This document shows positions 1 through 7,500 of a DNA stretch of 8,177 bases, in pieces. Both the position numbers and the translations under genes were made by a program. Position 1 is the stretch's first letter. Each line of letters starts with the position of its first letter. The DNA is from Candidatus Thalassarchaeaceae archaeon (GTDB lineage Archaea; Thermoplasmatota; Poseidoniia; Poseidoniales; Thalassarchaeaceae), in contig JASLKO010000190.1 of NCBI GenBank assembly GCA_030747475.1, positions 1 to 8,177 on the forward strand, written 5' to 3'. The notes below the pieces were generated by a model. That model saw only the letters and a program-made list of their open reading frames with translations. It did not search any database and was not told the DNA's origin.

Positions 1-234
1 GCCCTATCCACTGAAATAAATCGAAATTTTGATCTTCGAACCGAACTGTTTGGTGAAGATGCTCTCGGGGAGAATCTTGCCATGGTGCGTTTGGCCAGAA
101 GCCTCGGCTCTTGTGCAAAACAACCAGGTTCTGGAGGCGCAATTATTGGAATCATTCCTGACGACGAATTCATGGAGCGTGCCGCCCCAGCCTTTTCTGA
201 GCACGGCTGGGACTTGGTGGCTCTGGAGATGTAG
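1..234 (+). CDS. GHMP sugar kinase, glucuronokinase-like (3' end only)
   Basis: This is the last 77 residues of a protein whose 5' part lies outside the window; the frame is open from base 1 to the TAG at 232-234. It contains the C-terminal GHMP-kinase signature: an N-R-N-F-D-L-R segment (residues 7-13), the helix A-M-V-R-L-A-R-S-L-G (27-36), then K-Q-P-G-S-G-G-A (40-47), the glycine-rich loop known as motif 3. The order NFDLR, then FGDE-like, then GSGGA is what I recall from plant-type glucuronokinases, which phosphorylate D-glucuronate to glucuronate 1-phosphate using ATP. That substrate is inference from family resemblance and from the downstream GH67-like gene. The ATP-binding motif 2 and the substrate-binding N-terminus cannot be seen. 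It could also be another GHMP sugar kinase. The next gene starts two bases after its stop, so the two are probably co-transcribed and translationally coupled. Confidence 0.72.
   Translation, partial: ALSTEINRNFDLRTELFGEDALGENLAMVRLARSLGSCAKQPGSGGAIIGIIPDDEFMERAAPAFSEHGWDLVALEM
225..230 (+). promoter_or_regulatory. Shine-Dalgarno site for the GH67-like gene
   Basis: GGAGAT lies inside the last codons of the upstream kinase gene. Its GGAG core ends 8 bases before the ATG at 237, and it is complementary to the archaeal 16S 3' tail. It supports the start at 237 over the in-frame ATG at 252, which has no comparable site. Confidence 0.6.
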
Positions 235-236
235 GG

Positions 237-1670
237 ATGCCCGATAATCGGATGCGCATAGCCTACGTACACGATTCTCCATTGTACGAAAGTTTGGAGA
301 CAAATTTTCGAAATCCAAGTCATCTGTATAAACTTGGATTCACAGATGTTGTCATTTCTGATCAAATGAGTGGATGTCTGTATGAGATCACACCCAATTT
401 AATTGCCAAAGTCGATGAAGCCATTGATTCTGGATTGGGTGTTTGGTTGATGGATGATTTGTTCACATTGCCAATCGAATCTGATGCAGGATGCCCTGGA
501 AAAGAAGAAACATGGTCATTGACAGCACAAGCCATCCGAGATGTGATTGAATCTGTCCCACAAATCAGAGGGATGGTGTTTCGATATGGTGAAACATTTG
601 AGAGTTCCAATTCTGGATTGAAGCGAGTAAATTTACTCGATTGCAATTGTATCGACTGTTCGTCGATTAATGGAATTGATCGGCGCCGAAAAGTTGTCGA
701 TTTACTGGAAAAAATTGTGTGTAGAGAGGGTGGGAAACGGTGTATTTTACGGATGTGGGACCTTTCGGATGATGGCATTCATGCCAATCGCTTGTTACAA
801 TCAAAGGTGTTGTCGAAATGGGGTGGTGACCCTCGATTCTTTGTGTCTGTCAAACATACGTTGACTGATTATTGGCGCCATCAGCCATGGAACCCCACCA
901 TTTCTGAAGATGGTCCACCAAGGTTGATTGAATTTCAATGTGAAAGAGAGTATGAATTCATTGGAATGTTGCCCAATTGGCAGGGCCCTGAGTGGAGCCA
1001 GGGGCCTATTGAATGCGGAGAAAGGGGACGAACCGGCCTGGCAAATATTCGGCCTAAAGATTGGGCTGGGAGTTGGATTCTTCCACTGGGTGGTGGATGG
1101 TCAAATCGGCATGCAAAGAGTGAACTTTGGGCCGACATGAATCTTCATGCTGCATTGGCGTTAACATCTGATCCAAACCGGGATGCGGGCGAAATTCTAG
1201 CAGAATGGTTGTCCTTGAACAGGTTTCCTGAAGAATCACATGGGTTAATTGAAAAAAGTCCTGAATTGATTCTTCGCCTCCGCTATCTCGAGGTTTGGCA
1301 ACTTATCGCCAATCAACATTGGATGCCCTCCGAAAATTGGTTCCGAGACGATAATTTCGTCCCGGGTGCGTGTGCAAAAATCGCCAATTCCGTTGTCGAA
1401 AATGGCATGTCTGATTTACTTTTATCCGAACGTGCATTGGCTACATCAATGGCGCGCAGTCACCTATTAATGGCCGAAAAACTGCCCGATTTTGAACATG
1501 GCGAGTTCGTCATTGATTCATATCGATGGGCATTACGATTTGCTGAATGGACTGAAGAAACTTGGACCCAATTAATTGCCAAGGCTCCTTTGAACCGAGC
1601 TCAATGCAAAACACTCCTTTTACATCGATTAGCAGATGATCCATTGCCACCGCTTTCGGTGATGGATTAA
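237..1670 (+). CDS. GH67-like (alpha-glucuronidase-like) glycoside hydrolase, probably cytoplasmic
   Basis: This 477-residue protein has no signal peptide or membrane segment. Two blocks recall GH67 alpha-glucuronidases. The first is V-S-V-K-H-T-L-T-D-Y-W (residues 203-213), at the place of the family's V-K-N-G-P-x-D-F-Q strand. The second is L-I-E-F-Q-C-E-R-E-Y-E (230-240), like the family's M-E-F-Q-I-T-Q-E-Y-L-G. GH67 enzymes use an Asp and a Glu in these blocks as the catalytic base pair, so D211 and E232 are candidates. E119 in F-R-Y-G-E-T could be the general acid. A Trp- and Gly-rich stretch (276-299) and W-A-D-M-N-L-H-A-A-L-A (298-308) follow. A C-x-C-x-x-C cluster (136, 138, 141) could be a small metal or structural site. 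At 477 residues it is shorter than classical GH67 enzymes (about 680-730) and seems to lack their N-terminal beta domain. The neighbouring glucuronokinase-like gene fits a uronate-releasing role. The family call is by eye and the exact substrate is unknown. Confidence 0.6.
   Translation: MPDNRMRIAYVHDSPLYESLETNFRNPSHLYKLGFTDVVISDQMSGCLYEITPNLIAKVDEAIDSGLGVWLMDDLFTLPIESDAGCPGKEETWSLTAQAIRDVIESVPQIRGMVFRYGETFESSNSGLKRVNLLDCNCIDCSSINGIDRRRKVVDLLEKIVCREGGKRCILRMWDLSDDGIHANRLLQSKVLSKWGGDPRFFVSVKHTLTDYWRHQPWNPTISEDGPPRLIEFQCEREYEFIGMLPNWQGPEWSQGPIECGERGRTGLANIRPKDWAGSWILPLGGGWSNRHAKSELWADMNLHAALALTSDPNRDAGEILAEWLSLNRFPEESHGLIEKSPELILRLRYLEVWQLIANQHWMPSENWFRDDNFVPGACAKIANSVVENGMSDLLLSERALATSMARSHLLMAEKLPDFEHGEFVIDSYRWALRFAEWTEETWTQLIAKAPLNRAQCKTLLLHRLADDPLPPLSVMD
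1658..1663 (+). promoter_or_regulatory. Shine-Dalgarno site for the third plus-strand gene
   Basis: GGTGAT, a perfect complement to the archaeal anti-Shine-Dalgarno tail, lies in the end of the GH67-like gene, 10 bases before the ATG at 1674. It favours 1674 over the in-frame ATG at 1695. Confidence 0.5.
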
Positions 1671-1673
1671 GGC

Positions 1674-2570
1674 ATGAGACCGATTCGCAGTCTTATGGAG
1701 CGGAGACTGTTCACTCGACTTTGGGAAGAAGTCGACTTTGATGATCATCCGCTTGAAGGTGGTCACAATCCAGAACCCGAAGGCGAACTTTTGGTTGCTT
1801 ATCGAGCGAATGGAATTCGTTTAGAGGATTCGCGCTTGTCTTTTATCCTCGGTGAAGGAGATGATGCAGATTCGATTCATCGCTGGTCTACAATCAGCAC
1901 AAAAATGAATCAAGGCCCATCTAGAATGGGAGTTCATCGTTGGTCTCTTTCTCCGAATTGCTTGGATTCAAAACTCTGTGAATGGGTTCTGGAAAAAATT
2001 GGTACGCCTGAACAAATCAGTGGGGAATCTGTTGTGAAGCATCGACTTTTACTCGATCAAATTCGTACGCAATTATCTCCTTTACTTCCAGAATGGACAT
2101 GGCATCTTGAGGTTGACAATAAGTTGGATAGAATGGGTTGGTATGTTCGGGCTCCAAGCACTTGGTGCAGTCTGTTTACCATCTTCGTTGGCCTAGGTTG
2201 GACTGAACAAATTTCCCCCCGAGGTATGCTTTTGTTTGAACGTGCTCCACCTGGTGAATTGGATCGAGAGGATGAAGCGGAACCAAATCGATTGGATGGG
2301 CTTCGTACCGTTGCATTGTGTAATGCTTCACGGGGGGGGCTTTCATTCCTAGCCAGTGATATGAATTGGGCATCCTCACCTCATCCCACTCAATTGGAAT
2401 TGCCCGGTGATGTGGAACTATGGCCTCCATCTATGGGTCGATGGCCATTGTTACATGGTCGTTCTGAATCTGAAGAGGACGTCGTTGAGTGGTCTGAGGA
2501 AATTGTGCAGGCCTTGCTTCCAGCAATATCGACGCTTTCTACAACCATTGAGGGGCTTAGTTGGCATTGA
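1674..2570 (+). CDS. Unrecognised Trp-rich soluble protein, third gene of the glycosidase operon
   Basis: I do not recognise this 298-residue protein. It starts three bases after the stop of the GH67-like gene, with a good ribosome site inside that gene, so it is almost certainly part of the same operon. It is soluble: no signal peptide, and no hydrophobic run long enough for a membrane helix. It is strikingly rich in tryptophan (14 W, nearly 5%) and in acidic residues, including an E/D-rich segment at about residues 193-203. Many Trp lie in alternating, strand-like segments (for example E-W-T-W-H-L-E-V and G-W-Y-V-R-A-P), suggesting a beta-rich fold that could bind carbohydrate; that is inference. 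It has only four Cys and no obvious nucleotide-binding loop or metal-ligand cluster. The frame crosses a run of eight G (2332-2339) without interruption. Its last 14 bases overlap the end of the convergent GHMP kinase gene. Confidence 0.8.
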   Translation: MRPIRSLMERRLFTRLWEEVDFDDHPLEGGHNPEPEGELLVAYRANGIRLEDSRLSFILGEGDDADSIHRWSTISTKMNQGPSRMGVHRWSLSPNCLDSKLCEWVLEKIGTPEQISGESVVKHRLLLDQIRTQLSPLLPEWTWHLEVDNKLDRMGWYVRAPSTWCSLFTIFVGLGWTEQISPRGMLLFERAPPGELDREDEAEPNRLDGLRTVALCNASRGGLSFLASDMNWASSPHPTQLELPGDVELWPPSMGRWPLLHGRSESEEDVVEWSEEIVQALLPAISTLSTTIEGLSWH

Positions 2571-3417
2571 CGACCAAACCATCGTCGTCATAACCCCAGT
2601 CGAGAACATCCCAACCTGCATCTTGGCAAGCTTGGATGACATTCGCTTGTCGTTCTGGTCCACATAGCAATGCAACACATCCACCGCCACCGGCTCCAAG
2701 CGCTTTCCAAGCAACGATATCTTTGCTAGATAGAAGTGGATTAACAACATCTCGAAACGGGTCATGTAAGGACATGTCTAGCGCATCGACTCCATTGCAC
2801 ACATCTTGCAATGCTTCAACAATCAAGTTTCTTCGATCTTGATCCAGACCTTGGGCCATTTTTCGAGCAGCCAATCGAATGGTCATCAGTCCCTCAGTAA
2901 CCCCTGAATCTTTGTCAGCATATTTCGCCCAAATTGCATCATGCAAATCGCCGCTAACATGGGGGATGCCACTGTTGGCAACAATGAGGTGTTTTTGCAA
3001 CCAAAATCGAACACTTCGCGGTGGATCAAATGGCATCTCTTCAACCGCATCTCCAATGAACATGAGGTGATTAAATCCGCCATGTTTGGCTGCCCACTGA
3101 TCTTGGCGACCTCCGGTATTCCCCAACAGTGCTTCAAATTGATAGGCGGCTTCCTCTGCATTTTCGGCACCATTGATTGCCGCCATGAGTGCGACATTGA
3201 TCGCACCTGTAGTCCCAAGTCCTGAACCCACAGGGGCATCACAACGATAGTTTACAGAAAGACATCCATCTTCATCAATTTCAAGTGAAGCATGTGCATG
3301 GATATTGATTGCAACATTCACAACTTCTCCACCCATGTCATGCGTATATGGTGGAACGTCTGTCCAACCACCTGCAAGGTCAAGTCGGACCGGGGCTCGT
3401 GCATCTACACGCTTCAT
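2557..3417 (-). CDS. Compact GHMP sugar kinase, L-fucokinase / heptose-7-phosphate kinase-like
   Basis: This 286-residue GHMP kinase probably phosphorylates a sugar with ATP. Motif 1 is R-A-P-V-R-L-D-L-A-G-G-W-T-D-V-P-P-Y (residues 7-24), typical of the fucokinase and D-glycero-D-manno-heptose-7-phosphate kinase branch. It is followed by G-G-E-V-V-N-V-A-I-N-I (29-39). Motif 2, the phosphate loop, is G-S-G-L-G-T-T-G-A (64-72), and T-G-G-R-Q-D-Q-W-A-A (101-110) is the conserved GG-QDQ segment. Motif 3 is G-A-G-G-G-G-C (241-247). Relatives usually have about 340 residues with 80-100 between motifs 1 and 2; here only about 40-50 separate them, so a helical insert seems missing. The second hydroxyl residue of the phosphate loop is Thr where Ser is usual. 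It is the last gene of the minus-strand set, 27 bases after the DUF2817 gene. Fucose, a heptose phosphate, galactose or mannose are all possible substrates; sequence alone does not decide. Confidence 0.85.
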   Translation of the reverse strand: MKRVDARAPVRLDLAGGWTDVPPYTHDMGGEVVNVAINIHAHASLEIDEDGCLSVNYRCDAPVGSGLGTTGAINVALMAAINGAENAEEAAYQFEALLGNTGGRQDQWAAKHGGFNHLMFIGDAVEEMPFDPPRSVRFWLQKHLIVANSGIPHVSGDLHDAIWAKYADKDSGVTEGLMTIRLAARKMAQGLDQDRRNLIVEALQDVCNGVDALDMSLHDPFRDVVNPLLSSKDIVAWKALGAGGGGCVALLCGPERQANVIQACQDAGWDVLDWGYDDDGLVVNAN

Positions 3418-3421
3418 CTAA

Positions 3422-3427
3422 ACCACC
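3422..3427 (-). promoter_or_regulatory. Shine-Dalgarno-like site for the compact GHMP kinase
   Basis: Read on the minus strand this is GGTGGT, with the GGTG core 6 bases before the ATG at 3417. It partly matches the archaeal anti-Shine-Dalgarno complement and supports this start, which also places the family's motif 1 immediately after the N-terminus as expected. Confidence 0.4.
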
Positions 3428-3444
3428 GAAGAGACGTTCGACCT

Positions 3445-4545
3445 TCATTCCTCCGACAGGTGGCCTATGGCGTCCGCAATTATGGCTCTAGACCTTTGTA
3501 GAATCATTTTACGCCATTTGAGTGACTTTGGACTAAACGCTTCCAGCATTTCACGCCTTTCTTTACTCTGCAGTAAACGTAGAGGTGGTTTCCCACTCCA
3601 TTGTGTCAATCTATTTTCTGCACGCGCCAATTTCAATAGCGGAATCGGTTTAATGGTCCCGAATTCTTGTGTAATAGACGTCCATTCTTTGTCCGGAAAT
3701 CTGGCTTCGATTCCCGCTTGTATGCCTCCTCGAATTTTGTAAGCAACACCTTTCTTCGGGTCCAATGGCTGAATCCTTTTTCCATAGCGTGATTTCAATT
3801 GAGTTTCATCTGCTCCTTCAGCAACCAACAGTGAATCAACACCGAATGGACCTAGTCCTGTATGAAAATCAATCCATACAATTTTGTCAACATCGGTCAA
3901 CCTTCTTTCACACCAATCGACAAAATTCCGACTTGATTCGGCAAGTTCAGAACCACCGTACTGAAGTGACTTTGGTCTTGTGTACTGCCCTTCCTGTACA
4001 GCCTGCTTTGCATTTGCAAATCCTAACTTAAAGGCGTGCCAACTCGCGCGAATCGAGTAATATTCACGTCCTTTTTGCATGCTTGTTGGGTTCAATAAAT
4101 GGTCGAGTGTTGCATAATTTTCCGGTTCACCCTCATAGGCCTCTCCCGGTGGTAAAAAATTTCGATTCAAGTCTGCATTGTCCTCATTGACTCTACGCAA
4201 CCAAGCCATACCCCAAGGATTGATGATGTGGGCAAAAGCAATCGCACACCCTTCTGGCAATTTCAGAAGTTTCTTTCGGATTCCTTCCATGATCCAGACT
4301 GCTGCAGCCGAACCAGGAAACCCTTCGACACCATGGACTCCAGATGTATGCAGAATTAATTTCGAAGCATCGGTTGGACCAATCCAGAAAATATCGGTGG
4401 ACAATGTCTCATTATGGGGTCCCTTTGGTGTGATGTTCATCGTTTCGACTTCGAGATTCATTTTTTCGGCACAGTCTAGGATTCGCTGTCTTGCAGTGAC
4501 ATATTCTGCAGCAAAGCAACTGCGAATGTCTGCATTCTCAACCAT
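3445..4545 (-). CDS. DUF2817 family M14-like zinc hydrolase
   Basis: This 366-residue protein matches the DUF2817 group, relatives of M14 zinc carboxypeptidases and of the aspartoacylase-type deacylases. The zinc site can be read directly: H-T-S-G-V-H-G-V-E-G (residues 66-75) gives H71 and E74 as the H-x-x-E pair, and W-I-D-F-H-T-G-L-G (224-232) gives H228 as the third ligand. Q-E-F-G-T (293-297) supplies E294, at the place of the catalytic Glu of M14 enzymes. D-L-N-R-N-F (125-130) is the conserved substrate-binding Asn-Arg segment. All key residues are present, so it should be active. There is no signal peptide, so it probably acts inside the cell. Natural substrates of DUF2817 are not known to me; amide hydrolysis of a peptide or N-acyl amino acid is the family-based guess. 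It sits 9 bases downstream of the mannosidase gene, which suggests work on the same glycoconjugate. Confidence 0.87.
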   Translation of the reverse strand: MVENADIRSCFAAEYVTARQRILDCAEKMNLEVETMNITPKGPHNETLSTDIFWIGPTDASKLILHTSGVHGVEGFPGSAAAVWIMEGIRKKLLKLPEGCAIAFAHIINPWGMAWLRRVNEDNADLNRNFLPPGEAYEGEPENYATLDHLLNPTSMQKGREYYSIRASWHAFKLGFANAKQAVQEGQYTRPKSLQYGGSELAESSRNFVDWCERRLTDVDKIVWIDFHTGLGPFGVDSLLVAEGADETQLKSRYGKRIQPLDPKKGVAYKIRGGIQAGIEARFPDKEWTSITQEFGTIKPIPLLKLARAENRLTQWSGKPPLRLLQSKERREMLEAFSPKSLKWRKMILQRSRAIIADAIGHLSEE

Positions 4546-4552
4546 TGTGTCG

Positions 4553-4556
4553 CCTC
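4553..4556 (-). promoter_or_regulatory. Shine-Dalgarno site for the DUF2817 gene
   Basis: On the minus strand GAGG overlaps the TGA stop of the GH38 gene (4555-4557) and lies 7 bases before the ATG at 4545. The overlap of stop codon and ribosome site suggests translational coupling between the two genes. Confidence 0.45.
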
Positions 4557-7500
4557 AGTTGAAGCGCCAAGTTGCGATGGCCTTTCCATTGAGTTTTGCC
4601 GGCCAACCTGATTTTGAGATTCTCGGTTTAGTGGTTTCATTTTCGAGTAAATCACAGCCCCTTACATTGAACAATGGCAAATCAGTTTCAATTCGCCCTT
4701 CCCAAACTTCATCCGTTGGGTTGTACAATCGCACGACATTTCCATTGCCATCTGCTGCCGGTTTGAAGCAAGCGATAATTGGCATCGGACCTGTTCCGAC
4801 AAGTCGAATGTGCTGTAATCTCTGACCTCTTGTTCCTTCGGTACAAACCTCATCAAATTCACCATCCAATTGTGGTTTGGGTAACGCTGAGATGATACTT
4901 GCTTGGCATGCAAATGTTTCGGCCACTTGGTGAATATTCGCATCCACCCATGTGTCTTCGTAGGCCATGACTGCCCATCGTGTACAAATCGCACCTTTAC
5001 ATTGGGCACCTGGTGCAGCAAATACCGGGCCAGCTCTATTTCTTCTGCTTGCAAATCCATCTCTACTGAGATGGCCAGTTGCTCGAACAAGTGTCAAAGC
5101 GAATGTCAATTTCTCATCCTCTTCCATGGCTTCATATTCGTTAGATCCTGGACAGAAGAGGGCCATCCCTCCTCCATTTTCTTCAGCGATTAAGAGATCA
5201 CTGAAATGCTGTGTTGGTACATGTGGCTGTTCCCATTTTGGATGGTGTGGCCATTTCGCAGGTCGCTGAATGATGTCAAATGCACCACCAGCGTGGACCT
5301 TTTTCGATTTGACATCCGTGGGAATGTGTAATCTCAAGCGATGATCTTCACAGGCATTGTTGACCCAAGTCTCGACTTCGACCATGGCATGTCCGCTTCG
5401 TAATGTGATGTAGTGGTCAATGGTATTCCATTCCAAATCCTCACTGCGTGTTTGTGTTGCATCATCGAATCGAGCAGGCAATGCCCAAGCGATATGCAAT
5501 CGTACAGTAGCAGTCCAATCATCATCCTGTTCGATGGTAAGATAGACCTGTCTGTTTGCTTCATCAGCATCTAAGAATCTACAATCTGTGGCCAATACAC
5601 GCTCTGGCATCTTTGAACCCCGACCTTCGGCTTGTGGAACTGGATGCCCACCTGCAGACCAATCATAGGAATCACCTGCATCCTCAGAATCTTCCAAGCG
5701 CCCTGCTCCGACAATATGGCGGCCCGTAGAATGGTCCATGATGTCAAATCGCCCATCCGCTCGGAATACAACTCGGACCAATCCGTTGTCCATCCATTCA
5801 GTTCGACCGAATTCACCACCTAGGTTGACCGGTTCACCAGGTAAACTTGTACCTCCGCGTCCAGGCAATATGTGTGCGACCGACAGACCGGGTGGCATTT
5901 GATGGACATGTATGCGGCCTACAACACGTGGCAATTCCACATTGGCAACCCTGTCATAATGAACATGCAAATCCCATGATTTTGGAGTGATTTCTAAATC
6001 ACTTGTATGGATTAAACAGTCACCTGATGGTGCTGCCATCTGAATTTTGACGGGCAAGCCATGATCCAACCAACATCGGAATTTAGGCACTGCAAGATTG
6101 ATCATCAATGATCCAGACCAAGCTTTGGCAAGTGGGTTGTGGAACAAAATTGGCACCGCATCCCTGTCATCATGACTCAAATCCATTTGCTCTCGCAATT
6201 CCAGTCGCACATCATCTTCTAGCATTGCACTGATCTGTTGAGCGTGTTTGAAGCGAACATCCATGTCATCATGGGTGTCATCAACACTGCATCCACAAAT
6301 ATCATCATGGGGATGATTTCGCAAAACTTCACGCCAAGCGAGGTCAATTCTTTCACCTCTAAAGCGGCCTTCATGGGCACAAGAAATAGCGCTAAGTTGT
6401 TCGACTCGGTCTCTCAATACACGCATTGTTGTATCATTTGCACGTTTCAAGTACATCCGGGCGCTGAACACCCCAGATAGGATATTTCGATCCCATCCCG
6501 AATGCAATTCACCTTGGTAGCGGAAGACCTTTTTCTTTCCAAGCCAACCTTTGAGGGCTTCAATATATGCAGGGAACGATGAATGTTCAAATTTGATTCT
6601 TCCATTGAATTTCTGACTGGCTTTTCCAATCAAAAATGGCAACGTCGGTTGAGGGTGTGTGTGGTCACTGCCCTGTCCAAAGAGCAGTACTTCTGGTTTC
6701 CATCCAAGCGCCTCATGTTTGTCGAGGAGTCTTTCCATTCTTTCCATGGCAGTATCGACATTTACATCGATGCTATCCTTTCTATCAAGTGGGCGTTCTT
6801 CAAAACCCCATGCCATCAAGTTTGGATAATCTGGAACCTGTTGTACGGCCAGAACTTTCGATTTACCATCACTTGCGTACCAGTTGAATACGCCACCAGC
6901 CTCTTGGATCCAAGGCCCGGCACCACGTGTAAAAATAAACGAATCAAGTCCAGCGCCTTTCAAAATGGCTGGCAATTGAGCCACGTGGCCAAATGGGTCG
7001 GGGACGTATCCGACTTCTGATCGTCCACCCCATCGTTCCGCTGTTCGATTCCCCATCAGGAGATTGCGGACCAATGCTTCACCACCGACGATGAATTCGT
7101 CAGGGAGGACATACCATGGGCCGATATTCAATCGCCCTTTTTTCACCAACTTTCGAATACGTTCTTCATTTTCAGGTTTAACTTCCAGATAATCTTCTAG
7201 AATCACAGTTTGTCCATCGAGTTCAAATGAAGGGTAAGCTTTGGGATTGTTTTCCATCAAATCCAACAGATCATCAACCAGTTCTACAAGCCTGTAACGA
7301 TACTTTTGGAATGGCAAATACCAAGCACGATCCCAATGTGTATGGGGCACGATGTGGCCCTTGAGTGGGGCGTCCTTCAGTCGCCCAGTCTTTGCTTTTT
7401 GGAGTTTGATGTAACGACTTCCGTCCGCAGCTTCTTTGGGTAGTGGTTCAATTTCTGGCAACTCTTCCTCAGGTTCTTCCTCAGGTTCTTCCCATTTGCC

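Noticed and set aside
237..1670. GH115 or plain GH38-type assignment for the second gene
   Set aside because: The VKHTLTD and EFQCEREYE blocks fit GH67 best, and no GH38 zinc motif is present.
4178..4825. 215-residue plus-strand open frame
   Set aside because: It lies opposite the DUF2817 and GH38 genes, spans their junction, and has no recognisable domain or ribosome site.
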